Origin: Hymenolepis diminuta
Taxonomy: Eukaryota > Platyhelminthes > Cestoda > Cyclophyllidea > Hymenolepididae
Length of the DNA: 64,000 nt
Reading direction: 5' to 3'
NCBI GenBank assembly: GCA_900708905.1
Contig: CAADRB010000035.1
Coordinates: 520,333-584,332, forward strand
A program made the translations under genes and the position numbers. This document shows, in pieces, positions 11,301-23,233 of this stretch (the first letter of the stretch is position 1; every line of letters starts with the position of its first letter). The notes under the pieces were generated by a model. The model was not told the DNA's origin. It was given only the letters and a program-made list of their open reading frames with translations, and ran no database searches.

Positions 11301-13434
11301 TCGCACAGTTATCTTAGAAAATCGATTGAAATTTTCAGTTTCTTTCCTTAAAAAACCCTCTCATATGGCTCTTTCTTCTTTGTTATTATTAATGACACTG
11401 CAAAATATTCTCTCCACATTTTAATCTTGGGGAATAACAGACGGGTCCCATATGATATGAAACCGGGAAGGGTCACAAATAAGATAAGGAATTCAGTACA
11501 TCGCTGGTCCTATTTTACTTGAATCAGGGAGCATTTGATTGTTCATATTTTAACAGTGGAAGAGTTTATTTTCGTAATAGTCAACTTCCACCAAATGATT
11601 TCCGGATTCCTAGGTGAGATTGTTTCCTGTTTACAGAGGTCGTTGACCGATTGGTTATGCTATCGCTATCTCTTTACGGTCAAAAGTAAATGGGTGAAGC
11701 TAAGAATCTTAGAGAGAAAGAACTCAGTTTTTTGAAAGATGGAATAAAGTACCACTTGGCGTATATCTTATGGAATTTGCAGTTTCGAGGGATAGTATCC
11801 ATTGACTAGTCAAATTTTCGTTTGTATTCGTTTTCGTTTCATGCTGTTGGGTTTAAAGCAGATGGAATAAAGTTACTCAGTCCTCAGACAGCAAATTAGG
11901 TAAAAACCAACTGAGTTTTTGTTTTTGCAGTCTCGTCGGGAAATATTTTATATTATTACCCGCAGCAAGGCCAAAATGGCCGTTCTAATCTCAGGAGGGT
12001 GTATAAGCACTCGGAAGGGGTAAAATAGCTCAATTAGTGTTTTCTCACAGTATTAAAAAAATAATTTACGATTTTAATTGTGGGAAGTAACTGAAGAAAG
12101 CTCAATAAATGATAAAGTGGAGCAACGTTTAGGTTCAAAGAATTTTACTTCATTTAATTTTTGGATTCGATTAGTACAATATTTACGAAGTGGTCCGTTG
12201 AAGTTCCAAAATTAAAATCTCATTGCTCGTCCCCTGGATTACTGAGCGATTTCTTGTTCATGATATCCGGTGCCTATTGACCATTTTTAATCAAGAAGGG
12301 TCGGTCTTCTCACTTTAAATCATTTTTTCTTCCAATAATTGAGAAGGCAAATGACCTAACATGATACTCTGTAGCACAACATCGTGTTAAGGTGCCTTAA
12401 CCTATTTAATTTTTGGATCTCGGTTGTACTATGTTTATTAAATGGGCAGTTGATGTTCCAAAATTCAAATTTCACGGTTCGTTCCCTGGATTGCTTGTCA
12501 ACGATGTTCGGTGCTGTTTAATCAAGAAGGATCGGCTCTGTTGCTTCATTTCGGTTTTTTCGAAGCTAAACGTCCTTGTATGATGTTCCGCAGTCTACAG
12601 TTTAATCGTTTCAGAGATAAGATGGCTGAAAATCGTACGTTAACAGAGCTCCGTAAGCTGTTTTCCCTCAGGGTGATATAAGTAAATCTTCGGGTTTCGA
12701 GCAGAAACAGAAGCTAAGGGCATCGAGAATTTTACTTAATTCGAATTCAGAATTCATCACTTTTCATCTCTTACTAAATGGTCATTGCTGATTGTGTCAT
12801 GTCCCGTAGTGAATTCATGCCAATTGTGTTCAAAGTTGGTTAGTCGGCTGATAGAATTGAAATATTTGGTCATTCTATCTCAATGAACTTATCTCCGCTA
12901 AGAACCAAGAGCTGTTTTTTTGATCCCAGGTAAGATAATTTGAACCGCGCGGCATTCCTTTAAAAGGGAGCCACTTGATGAATTCGCAATTCCAATGAGG
13001 AATGACCGTTTTATTCTCGAGGTTTATTATCCTCCACGAATACCCCCAATGCGTTATTTTACTGCTTGACGCGTTTAATATTGACGTCTATATTGTTTCT
13101 TGCCGAATTATTGACAATGTTATAACACAGTCAGAACATACAAACAAAAACCTAAACTTTTGAATGTTTATAATAACATGTATAAAAGCAAATAAAATTG
13201 TTCATTTTATTTTTCTTGAATTAAAAGTAGTGATTTTTCTTTGAAAAATAAATCTAGTTTATTTTTGAATAATTTTCTCAATATTTACCTCTTAGCCACG
13301 CCCTGTTTTCGGGGAGGAAACTTCCAAATCCAAGCATCCGACTGGCTTTAAATTACACAATGTCGAATGAGGAGTTGGACCACGTTGTTGAAGTACTGCA
13401 ACGAGTTGGAGAGGTTATGGCCAAAAGGGCTTAA
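5314..13434 (+). CDS. SPTLC1: serine palmitoyltransferase subunit 1 (complete, 5 exons)
   Basis: Regulatory, non-catalytic subunit of serine palmitoyltransferase, the ER-membrane enzyme joining serine and palmitoyl-CoA in the first step of sphingolipid synthesis. It works as a heterodimer with SPTLC2. Exons: 5314-5338, 5373-5649, 5684-6342, 9543-9960, 13296-13434, total 1518 nt (505 codons plus TAA). All phases agree, and the human protein is 473 residues. Visible: a membrane segment at about residues 31-47, then the KEWVPEPLVP stretch, GPRGFYG at 150-156 preceded by Cys149 (equivalent to the human neuropathy residue Cys133), VEGLY at 260-264, DES at 290-292, and DHQRLSGQGYCFSASLPP near 342-359. 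The PLP lysine of catalytic alpha-oxoamine synthases is absent; GSLENAIG sits in its region (321-328), as in other SPT1 subunits. The two first introns are each 34 nt, the last two about 3.2-3.3 kb. Confidence 0.95.
5339..5372 (+). other. SPTLC1 intron 1, 34 nt
   Basis: Starts GTATGATTCC and ends ACTTCAG, with an internal T-rich run. Removal joins G to AG (Glu9) and keeps the frame. At 34 nt it is the same length as intron 2. Confidence 0.8.
5373..5649 (+). CDS. SPTLC1: SPTLC1 exon 2
   Basis: Encodes residues 9-101, in part: a PAYH motif, the hydrophobic membrane segment, then KEKEDLLKEWVPEPLVP, which matches the vertebrate SPT1 N-terminal region. Ends with AA of a Lys codon (phase 2). Confidence 0.93.
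5650..5683 (+). other. SPTLC1 intron 2, 34 nt
   Basis: Starts GTGTGCCTGG and ends TATTTTTAG. Reading through it in the upstream frame gives a TAG within the intron, so retention would truncate the protein at about residue 111. Removal restores IKKYVQFQGKDG. Confidence 0.9.
5684..6342 (+). CDS. SPTLC1: SPTLC1 exon 3
   Basis: Encodes most of the PLP-fold core: [72 protein letters not shown]. Ends in ACA-G followed by a GTTAGT donor (phase 1). Confidence 0.96.
6343..9542 (+). other. SPTLC1 intron 3 (3200 nt)
   Basis: GTTAGT donor and AACAG acceptor. No nested gene or recognised repeat. The minus-strand open frame at 8994-9239 and the small frames at 6703-6894 and 8003-8281 resemble nothing I know. 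Confidence 0.8.
9543..9960 (+). CDS. SPTLC1: SPTLC1 exon 4
   Basis: Encodes residues 321-460: GSLENAIGVCGGFCAG, DHQRLSGQGYCFSASLPP and the start of the C-terminal domain, ending LLTVA plus CG of an Arg codon. Followed by a canonical GTGAGT donor. Confidence 0.95.
10330..10625 (+). repeat. putative dispersed repeat, copy 1 (partner at about 34805-35075)
   Basis: Purine-rich block sharing ordered landmarks with 34805-35075: TTCTGTC(A/T)TCTAC, AAGTATATA, and TATAA(T/C)GGCAGGA, at similar spacing. Similarity is partial and was judged by eye. Confidence 0.4.
12120..12396 (+). repeat. interspersed repeat family, copy A
   Basis: Ordered blocks: ACTTCATTTAATTTTTGGATTCG, TTGAAGTTCCAAAATTAAAA, CGTCCCCTGGATTAC, CGGTGCCTATTGACC, AATCAAGAAGGGTCGGTCTT, AAGGCAAATGA. 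The same blocks recur in the same order elsewhere in the window. No open frame. Confidence 0.75.
12397..12690 (+). repeat. interspersed repeat family, copy B (tandem with copy A)
   Basis: Direct repeat of copy A starting just after it: ATTTAATTTTTGGATCTCGG, GATGTTCCAAAATTCAAATT, CCCTGGATTGCTTGTC, TTTAATCAAGAAGGATCGG. The tail reads GTTAACAGAGCTCCGTAAGC. A partial third unit may follow (about 12700-12800: GAGAATTTTACTTAATTCG). Confidence 0.75.
13296..13434 (+). CDS. SPTLC1: SPTLC1 exon 5 (terminal)
   Basis: Encodes the last 45 codons, including PNPSIRLALNYTMSNEEL, which aligns with the PPPSIRVVVTVEQTEEEL segment of human SPTLC1, then ends with TAA at 13432-13434. Acceptor ACCTCTTAG; the first base completes Arg460. 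Confidence 0.93.
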
Positions 13435-13672
13435 CCAAATTCAATCTGTCTCCTCTGCCGTCGTCCCATATCACTTTCCTGTTTTCTACTCGCACTGTTC
13501 AAATTTCTTTCTGAAAACTCCATCACTTTCTGCTTTTTGTATTGGATCTTTTTGATTGCTTTGCTTTCCATCCAGCGTTATTCGGGGAACATTTTTTATT
13601 CTCCCTCTCCACCTTATATAACGGCCTTTCTTCTTGTATTACCGTCTATTATTCTAAAGTAATTTTGTTTAA

Positions 13673-13678
13673 ATTAAA
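13673..13678 (+). promoter_or_regulatory. possible SPTLC1 polyadenylation signal (ATTAAA)
   Basis: First ATTAAA/AATAAA-type hexamer seen downstream, 238 nt after the stop codon. Such hexamers are frequent in AT-rich DNA, so this is only a candidate. Confidence 0.25.
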
Positions 13679-15269
13679 ATGATTGGAGCTTACGGGAATT
13701 TCATAATTTTAAGCCTTCGTTTTTTGGAAGAGATATTTGAAGACAACAGTTTTCGCTGGATGATATATGTGCTTCAAAGAGGCTCATAGTGAAATGATGA
13801 CACTGCCGGTTATGTTTTGACATGTGTGATGTTTTAACCATCCTCGTCTTTTAAATCATCCAGAAATTGGTGCTTGAGGTCATTGGTGATCGTTATGCCT
13901 ATGAACTATTGATCTCACCTTTTGTGCACAAAACTCCAGAGAGAACACATTTGGTCTCGATCACATTATTGTATTGTGTTATTTACAATTGATTAGATTG
14001 ATAAACGGGGCATATGTAAGGAGAGTTGAAGACCAATCATACTCATGTCATCGTACTTTAATGGGTATTTATCATGTGATCCGAAGCTGAGCTCGGACAT
14101 CATAATAAGATTGGTCTTCCAGCGAAGTTAATGAAAATCTTAAACCTGTCCTCATCAAACGCCCTTAGTACTATCATGCAGGAGGGATTGCTTCACTTAA
14201 AGTTTTCATTCCCGGAGTTTCTGGTTCCTTTCAACCAAGTCTTGTCTCCTTTTCATCGTGCTGTGTAGTGAAGATCGTGGTAAGATAGGAAGGTTTCAGC
14301 CTAGCCAAACTCCCAGTCCTCTAGACCTATTTTCTAAGCTCCTTTCCGTTGATGACTGAGAAACTCACTATTCTATAATTCTGTCTGTTTCCATCATTTT
14401 GTTTGGTGATTGTATGGCCAAAAAGCTTTTACCTTTCGATTTCAATCGCTATCGGTGCGCATTTTGTATCGCTTAATAGATACGGGATGGTAGGTTTCAT
14501 TTTGCATTTTAAATCAAGCAAATGCGGTGAATCGGTGGGTTCTACGTGATACGTATCTTTGATGTAATGTTTGAAACAACAATTTAAACTATGCAGATGA
14601 TTGATTAATCATGGACACAAACTAGTTCCGATTTTCGGTTGGGTTATCTTGATGCCTCACATAATGTTATTCAAAAATATTTCGCATCGATTTTAATCTC
14701 AATTTTTAGATTATTTTGGGCGCCAATTTGTTTATCAAACACCTTTTGGAATCTTGCAGCTGAGATCGGTTACATTTGTTCGAAATGAGGTCTATGTTTC
14801 ATCTCAGATAGTGATGGATACGCCTCATTTACAGTGTAATAGCGTTCCTAAAAGTTTTCCTAGTAAAACATGGCTCAGAAAAGTTTTTCCGCATCTCACA
14901 AATTTCAAAGTGGAGAAAATGCTTCGAAGGTATGCCGATAGATAGGAGTGATTAAAGTTGTAATTTGAAGGTATACTTCTTCTTCGATATTTAATCATCC
15001 CGTTCCAGAAATAACAGAGAAAACAGAATGAAAATAAAAATGGCTATCAAAAGGAGTGGTTGAATGCGAGTTTCTTGTAAATGCGGCTCTACGTATCCTC
15101 TCTCTACCCTAGTCAAGTGTTGGCAAAATATCTCTAACGGTGTTTGAAATATTTTTAAAAATATGAACAGTGCATGTATACAGAGTGCGTAAGGCATCTA
15201 AAGCCACCCTACGCATTTTTAGAAAAACGGTGAATGATATTGTCAATGATTGAAACTTACAATTTCGTT

Positions 15270-16240
15270 TAAGAAAACAAAAAAAGACAATATTAAGCTA
15301 GGCTTCATTTTATATATCCTTTTTCGGCTTCTATCACCGATTCAATTCAAATCCAAAAGCGACTGCAAGCTTTATTCATGTCCTCCACTGCTCGGGCTAC
15401 TACATCTATGTGGAAGGATTTGGATGCTTATTAACTTCCATTTCAACCATGCCCTGCCCCAGACCACAAGTAATAAGCCAAAGGGATTAAGGTCTGGGGA
15501 GTCAGGAGGCGGCCAAAAGTTTGGTGCAGACAGTCTTGGCTACATTGTCTATCCAAGGCAGCTTAACAATGGTCTGAAGAGTCTCGACATAGGCATCTGC
15601 ATTGACTCTAAAGTCCTGTTCTAAAATTGAGGAGTCATGATTTGCCCCTCCCTCACCGCTAACAACACTGAAAACCTTCAATGTTGCTGGAAACTTCGTG
15701 GGCATGCATAACGGTTGGAACTTCGGTGGGACCCGCCCATACATAGCTACCTATCATTTCTTGCATTGACTTATTGATCCTGAGGAAGTTTCTTGGTCCC
15801 AGAAAACCAAAGACACTCTTGTTCTTCTGGATGCTTCAATTTGTTTAAGAGTGGTTTTGTACGTATTAAATGATTCTCTTGAGCTGTTTTTGTCGGCATA
15901 ATCTGACTTCACCTAAGAACGTATGATTTGTACACGCCAAGGTTTTAATGAACAGCATTCCTTATTCTTCATTCAGACCTTTGGCAACATTTCACATTGA
16001 TTTTCCACAATTTTCATCAATCATGCCCTGCACTCTTCTGAAAACTCAGATGTTTTTGTAGAGCCCTTAACTGATATTTGTTGGCTCGCAACTCGCAAAA
16101 CCGCCAAATCGTAGCAATTTAGATTTCTGAAAAGGAATTTCTTCCTCTTTGACAATGACTGAAGTTCTGATGTCTGAATCACGATCGAATGAAGGATAAT
16201 ACCACCGAGTAGAGGAATCGGTGGCATTAGTTAGGGCCTT
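15270..16240 (-). pseudogene. decayed mariner (Tc1/mariner superfamily) transposase
   Basis: Minus-strand translation at 15744-15502 contains KFPATLKVFSVVSGEG and DFRVNADAYVETLQTIVK followed by PWIDNVA, the core between the first and second catalytic acids in mariner transposases. Further along the minus strand, in shifting frames, come PDSPDLNPFG (the conserved SPDLNP block), NKHPNP and KACSRFW-like remnants. Upstream (about 15780-15900) is a worn KVFSDEKNF-like segment and the N-terminal part is barely readable. Multiple stops and frameshifts show it is dead. Terminal inverted repeats were not located. Confidence 0.8.
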
Positions 16241-18969
16241 ATTTTAATCTACCAGCTCTTGTTCATTTCTCTGAGATGACGTGATGAGAAAGACAGAGTT
16301 GCGTGAATTTTCAAAGTCCATATAGAGAAGCTGTTGCTGTGTGGTGGATTAGCAGTTCTCGGACATTTTTTGCAACTTACAGACCGTTGCCAAACGGCCA
16401 ACGGTCATTCGTATCCCGAAGAGCTCAACAGTCTGACTTTCAAGTTCTCATAGGTTTCATGTACTTCATCCAGTATTAACTGAAAGTAGCTGACTTTCTC
16501 TAGATACTCGTCTAACGCCTGCCCCCACAACAAATATCTTTTGGGATATCAAAGAAATTTATAATGCAGTGGACTGTACTTTAGGACAGTTTAAATTCAG
16601 ACAGTCTTGATGGGATTACACAAGCTAGAAGTGAATCAACAAAGATGAGAACCGTTCTACTTCGACGATAGATCAAATTGTAGTTCGTACTGAAAGAATC
16701 GCCTGTTCATTAGATATTTCAGCACGAAATATTTCATAATTAAAGATATTTCCTCACTGTTTGAACGTCTTTTCACTGACACCCTCCTCTGGGCGAGTTC
16801 TAGACCCAGACACACTATGGCGTGCAGGTAACATAATATTATTTGCACGAGCATATGCATTTATCGATTTCTCAGTCAAATAACAACTCTGTAATATCAT
16901 TATTATTGGATTTTACCATGTTTGAATTCTAACCAACTCATTAATTTTAAAATGTCTTAGCCTATTTCATTTAACATCTTCTATCAGCCAGAAGAAACAA
17001 AGCAATTAAAGTGGTATAAGCCGCCATTCAATAAAACCTAGCGGTCAGAGATTGCAGACGCAAACTCACATCATAAAAATGAGCCTTTTAATAGTTGGAT
17101 TCTTGCATTGTGGATAGCTTCCCTTTCGAGAATCTGGACATCTTTATGCTTCCAGAATTCAAACAGATTGAATCCATTGCGTGTTCCTTACCTTCCCGAA
17201 CTATTTTTCTTTTGATTTAAACTTGATATAATTTCTTTACGCATTATCATAGGTGGACAATAGCAATTACCTTTCAAGGTATATTTTTATATTTATCGAT
17301 TGAATTGAAGTTATTGGTATAACTGACGGTTGTTTAGTAAGCTGAGTTCGTCCTTATTGGCTACCTAATAATTCCAAGACAAACGCATAAATTTACAGTC
17401 CGCGCAGGGTTGTGATTGTCCGTATCATCACTAAAATGGAGATCATAGAATGGATAGAGAGGGGGAGAGAGCATGCGTTATTTAATAACCACGACTGCGC
17501 AGTTATTTGAATTCTCTGCGCATGAACGCGGGTGCTTATCATTTAAACAAAACAGCACCTTTCCTCGAGGCAACTGTAGTAACTGGGAGGGAGCGACGCT
17601 TCTTTTTATAAAGTTAAACAAAAAAGCGTTTTCAGAATTTTGGTTAATTCTTCACGGAATGTCACTCAACCCGTAAAGGTTACATTTCAATTACCTTCTG
17701 TAAAAGGATCAATGGAAATAAATAATTGCTAGGGCCCTACTGAGTAATCGTCATGTTGAAACCTGGGGACAACTTAGAATCTAGGCTTCTATAGGGATTA
17801 TATCTTCTTTCGAATAAGCATTTTATCCAGTTTAAGTCCTCATTTCCCTGTTATCTAGCGCATATTTTTTAAACCATACTTTGCCATTTAGTCACAATTT
17901 CCCCTTATTAGTTGCGAGGCTGCCATCCTCCTTCTGTTTCATTCAATAAAACATTCTCTCTATGCCTCTGTCCACTTTCTATCTTAATGCTCTTGAAGTA
18001 GAAACAAAAGTCACCCAATTGTAGAGGCTAGCAAGTAAATTCTCTCATTCTCTCTCCTCGAATTTTTTTCAACTAATATTAATGATCTATATTAATAAAA
18101 AGATGATTAAAAAATTTTTAGAAATTGAAACGTAGTGTACTGAAATCAGTAAGACTTTAAAGGGAAATTGCACTAAAGAGCATATCACCAGTTTTAATTA
18201 ATCGACTTTTGTTCTACCTGGCCAAATCAGCCCCTGCTATGACCAACGGTTAGGCAGCTCTATCTCCACCACCAACCAGCCGCATTTGTAGACCTCTCTG
18301 ACTATTTTAAGCGTTATTACTCACTAAAGCATCCTCTATATTAAGTCTCCTACCATCCTTCTACCTAATATAGCCGTAAATCTAGTGACCTCAGTCATAC
18401 TGCTGCAGATTTTAACACTCTACTACAGCTAAGCACGGTATGTGATTACTTAATCAAAATGTAAGATAATAAGATTTCTGCGTGGTATTTATTGAGTTAT
18501 TTCGTGGCGTAAAAGGGGCCACTCAATGTTTCAAATATAGATCCGGGTTCACCCACGCATTCCCAAACCTCCTATTTGCTTTATTGATACCCCTGTTGGG
18601 ACTGACCTTTTATTGCCGAAGCTAATTTATTATGTAAATTCTTACACCAAGTTTGGCAGTAAATAAATCAAACACAGAGGACGTTATGAATATAATAAGG
18701 TGTATACTACGGATTTTTGGTACCGAAATTCTTTTACTGCGTTCTACCGCTTTACTTCACCCTTTGAGAGAGATCTATTTGTCTGAATAAAGTCCTATCT
18801 AACACTCCTGCGTTGAAGATATTGCCACTTGTCTCATCTACCGGTTCTGAGTTGTAACGAGGTACAAGTATAAATAAAGTTGACAATGATAAGAGCAAGA
18901 AGTAGAAATAGAGCACTAATTAGATTTTGAACATTTTTAAATTAGCAAATTAAAAATGAAATAGAGCGG

Positions 18970-19037
18970 TGAATTTGGTCAAGAGGCAGGCTAAGCTACT
19001 CAACTCCTTAACTTTAAATATTCGAACCTTCAACCTG
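18970..19037 (+). repeat. tRNA-like segment (possible SINE head)
   Basis: A-box-like TGGTCAAGAGGCAGG at 18976 and a B-box-like ATTCGAACCTT near 19020, about 40 nt apart. The cloverleaf does not fold cleanly by eye, so it is not called as a functional tRNA. Confidence 0.3.
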
Positions 19038-22000
19038 GTCGTACAGGGTGTTGCAAAGTGGACCTAACATAAGCCTAACATCTCTAATAGGGCTCTATTC
19101 AATAACCGCTGTCATCAAAAGTTGTACATTTTCCAAGTAGAGCGAAAAGTTCACACATTAGCCGGAGAATCAGAGATTTGGTGTATTTGAAGATGAATAA
19201 AAGCTTCCTGGAATATGATGGAAGAAAATTAAATGGAGATTATCGTTTAATTAAAATGAAGTCAATCAAGTGATTCGAAAACAATTCATCTTTCAAATTC
19301 GTAGATTTCCAGTCTTCTTTCTAAACCCGGATAGTATTTTTTTATATTTGTAAGCCAACGTCCCAATCAGAAGAAAAAAACACGAGTTCTCGTTGTTATG
19401 GCGAAAACTTAGTGGAGCTAAATCCAAACTATGTACAGTAAAATGTATTTCATAAAATTTCATGTAAACACTTAAAGGAACAGGCATTATCTTTAGTAAT
19501 AATGGGAGGAAAATAGAAAATAAAGTAGTGATTTTGTAAAAGAAAAATATTTACTAATTATTCAAAAATAATATTTTCATTTTGACAGTTATTTTACTAT
19601 TTTCAGTCGATTTACATTACTACGTGGGTCCATCATTTCGGCTTTTTGTTGTCCTTGTCAGCGATTAAAACAAACGAGAAGCGGTTGAAGAGTAAACTAA
19701 ACAATTTAATCCACGAGCTGATGATGACTCTGATCACGCAAACATCAATTTTGTTCCAACGTTTCGTTCTGGAATACGAATACGAATGCATTAAATTGGC
19801 ACTAAGTGAAATATCCCTCAGAAAATGATAATTTACTCACAAATTCTCAAAAAATTGTTTTTTTTCAACAAAATGATATTGCAAATAAGTCATGATTTCT
19901 CAATTAAATTAGCGAAATCGATACATCCGGATTTACGGTTTTGCATTCAAGTTACTGAAAATCACGTTCCAGGGTTCATTGTTAAATGCCCAGTACACTC
20001 GAGGAACACGGAAACGTTCCAAGCCAGCCGTGAATTTCGTAAACAGGAGACATCCAGTATCCGATTTATGAGTAAATCACTCTCTGCCTTCTCTCTTGGC
20101 GAACAGAATTAACCAGAACTATTAACTGTCTACGTCATTGACCGTGGAGGCTGTTATATTTATCAGGTGATCTCTGATTTGACAAAAACGCATACTGACC
20201 GCCAACCACATTCAAAGTTCTTTAAATTCCACCTAACAACTACTAATCTTCATTCTTTTCTCCACTTCTTCCTATCCTAATACCCTCTTTCCAAGCAGTT
20301 TCGTTTCGTCTTCAATCAGGGTTCTTCCTATTTGAGGAAGGTTATTGTTTATCAAGAGATATCAGCTCGAGTTTTAGCATTTTAAGTTGATTTGTCCGAG
20401 TATTACCAAGAAACTCAGCACCTGAAATAGGAAAAATATAGTCAGCTTGAAGAGACCAGAAATTCGTTGATATATAGCTTTTATCGTCCTTCATTTTCCT
20501 TCAATTCCGACTTAATCCTTTCTCCATTTTCGTCTCGACTATCTGCAATCCATGCGAAATAAAGACCGGATCGATCTTGAGAACTTCGACCAAGTGATGC
20601 TATTGCATTTTCAAATAATTATATTTGCATTTCAATCTTCCCATACTTCAGTTAATGATTATGAAATATATCCATCCGTGTAATTCATATTTTTGAAGGA
20701 AATTCTCCCGAAGAACTTTCTAAGTGGTAAGTAATTTGCACTATAAAATATTCCTCTTGCTCCGCTCAAAGGAGGATCAGAAAGACCTCTGGAGTTATTT
20801 TTTCGGCCATCTTGCAAAGTGCATCGCTGCATCAACCAACGCAGCATCTGACTTGAGTTAAAAAAGTGTACTTTAAATGAAATGAAATAAAATTTTGGGG
20901 GAATTTAAAGAGCGAATGAAGAGTTAAAAGTGCGACTTCATATTATCTCTGTGTTTATGTTCTAAGAGGGAGGCTCTCTAATGAGATAAATTAATTTATC
21001 AAACACGTGAATCCATTCAAATGGTCAGCTATTTTAGGTTACAGCTCGGTTATTTGTTGCGTTTTCCCCACGAAGCTTCACTTTCATTTTGGTTTATTAG
21101 ACGGGAGGAAAAACAATCCGCTACCCAACTACGCTGTGAATCATTCCCTGAAGGCGGTTGTGATATTTACGGTGTGTTTATATGGTCTTTGGGTGGTCTG
21201 AATAAATAAATTCGTACGCGCAATCCAAAAGATTATCACTTCAATAAAACTATTTCATTTGTGAATTTAAATTAAATTAAATTCATTTTGTATATATTTA
21301 ATTACATTTTATGAGGGAAAGAAGTGATATTAGCAGCACTGAATGACGAAGATTTATGGTGAATTTAATGATAGTGTAGGTAATGAACATTCTACTTCAG
21401 GGTTTCATTGGCTTCACGGCCCTCAAGTAAAATTGAGATTTAATGGCAACTTTAATGACAGATATTCGAAAGTTAATGAGAGATTGACTTATTTTTAACA
21501 TCATAACATTATCACTTGATGAGAGGGAGTTTAGATAACCCATCAACCTTTGAGCCATCGTTATACAATGCAATGGAAGAAATTGGAGCTTACTGAGATA
21601 ACAAGAACAGAAGTTTATCAGAGACAAAGACAGAATGAAGTACCAGATATATTAGCAGTTCTATAACGCCATCAGGCTTGTAGTATCGCAATGAAATAAA
21701 CACCGCCTCAGAAATAATAACAGAGGAATGTAAAGCGAAATTTCTAGATGATTTGCACTTCATTCTAAATGATTGAGCACTTCTCTGGGATAAAAGACAG
21801 TTTATTGGCGCATTTCACAAGGATCTACTTCTTAAATTGAAATTCCTTTCTAATCAGACTATTTTACACAAAAATTGATCCGAAGGTGGTCACTGAAACC
21901 ACTTGCCGCATGTGTATCTTTTAAAATGAGGCAAGTACTCACTTGAAGACGCCTTTTGATTAGAGAAAGCATCACTCAGTTTAAACGTTACCCTGCCTTG

Positions 22001-22439
22001 ATTGCTTGGAGGTGGTGAAAATGATAAAATGACTTGTGATCAAAATGAACTTAAAGCTTAAAGACTAACTTTAGTGTCTAAGTTTGAGTGATTTCCATTT
22101 CAGTCCTGTAATTTTTCGAGTTTCCAAAGATCTTCAAGTTACATCAATAGAATCATTTACCCTTTTGTTACAATGCAATTGTAGTGAATGGAGACCCGAA
22201 AAAGATTTACTAACCTGTGGTGAGAGAGGGATCTGGTTTCAGGATATGACGTTTGATAAAATCGGGAACATCTGCCAAACAAAGTTGATACTTTTAATTT
22301 GAGTTTAAATTTTAAAAAATAAAATTTTTCTCCGAAAGATATAATATTCCACCTGCTAGTTAAATGAAGTTGATTGAAAGCGACATAAAACGTGCCCACT
22401 TACAAATGACAAAGTTAGATTCATGAGCAGAGTTACGGA

Positions 22440-22680
22440 AAAATCGAATGGTCATAAATACTTCGACCTTACAATATTTAATAAGCATGTAGTTGATGTT
22501 TTGTCTCCTGGATTACCGTGAATGTTTATTCACGCTTGTTGACCGAATTTTTTAATCACGAGGGTCTGTCTAGACACTTCACATCATTCTAATGGTTAAT
22601 AATGCAAAATGATCTTGCGTTAAATTTTGCACCTTACAGTCTTAACAGGGCACAGGTGAGGTGGAAAAACATCCTCATGT
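22440..22680 (+). repeat. interspersed repeat family, copy C
   Basis: Contains TCTCCTGGATTACCGTG, TTGTTGACCG, TTTTTTAATCACGAGGGTC, CACTTCACATCATT, AATGATCTTGCG and CCTTACAGTCTTAACAGGG in family order. Lies just upstream of the GRIP promoter region. Confidence 0.7.
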
Positions 22681-22859
22681 AAATCTATTCAAAAACTACG
22701 ACTCTGAAATATATTTAACCAGACATTAAATTACAGACGCTTCATGCATCTACTTTGACTTGCAAAACTTTAAAACTGTTAAGTTATATTTGTTGTCAAT
22801 GCGTGATGTAAAGCATCGAACAGCTGTGTTTAAAGTTTACTGAGTATCTTAAACCTTGC

Positions 22860-23070
22860 GCCTTATTTATCCGCGCAAAAGTGACGTCAGATTTAGCACC
22901 AGCGTCCGATCCAAACTGCGTGCGCTGATTGGTCGATGCTGCATTTTTGGTCACTCATGATTGGTGGTCACAGTCGCTAACTTTGAGCTGTCAACATTCG
23001 GCTAAACAATTTTCATTTTGGGCTCATAAGGATAACACGGGATAACGTGGAGGATTTCGCCCAATATATC
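22860..23070 (+). promoter_or_regulatory. putative promoter/5' UTR of the GRIP gene
   Basis: A GC-richer island in AT-rich DNA with a perfect CRE palindrome (TGACGTCA, 22882-22889) and two ATTGG motifs, i.e. CCAAT boxes on the minus strand (22928-22932 and 22960-22964), all within 200 bp of the candidate start codon at 23071. No clear TATA box. The assignment is inference from motif clustering and position. Confidence 0.5.
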
Positions 23071-23233
23071 ATGTCATTTGGAAAGACTTCTGCTACCATT
23101 AATGCTGGAAATAATCAGCTGTCAACGTTCAAATGCAAATCGGAGAATATTCTTGGAGTTTGTGTCCATCTCGAACAGAATTTGTCAAATAATCTCTTCA
23201 GCACTGACTCAGAAATCGCCGAGTCTTCTAGCG
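23071..23233 (+). CDS. GRIP: GRIP exon 1 (candidate first coding exon)
   Basis: Starts MSFGKTSATINAG and runs 54 codons to AESSS plus one base (phase 1), followed by a GTACGT donor. Phase 1 matches the PDZ1 exon at 31821. The segment is hydrophilic and Ser/Asn-rich, as expected before PDZ1. The frame is open from 23047 without an upstream ATG, so 23071 is the start chosen. Linkage across 8.6 kb is inference. Confidence 0.6.

Larger units (their letters stand above)
9961..13295 (+). other. SPTLC1 intron 4 (3335 nt)
   Basis: GTGAGT donor and CTCTTAG acceptor. Holds a repeat-like block at about 10330-10625 and two to three tandem copies of the interspersed repeat at about 12120-12800. The rest shows nothing identifiable. 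Confidence 0.8.
13435..22435. other. intergenic region between SPTLC1 and the GRIP gene
   Basis: About 9 kb without a recognisable host gene. It contains the SPTLC1 3' end, a mariner relic (about 15270-16240) and a tRNA-like segment (about 18970-19037). Open frames such as 14754-14945 and 19825-20112 (+) have no recognisable domain. Confidence 0.6.

Noticed and set aside
15250..15624. 124-codon + strand open frame
   Set aside because: Lies antisense to the mariner relic; the recognisable protein is on the minus strand.
20755..20800. GCTCCGCTCAAAG shared with the LTR at 34-427
   Set aside because: A single 13-nt match plus weak flanking similarity is not enough to call an LTR fragment.
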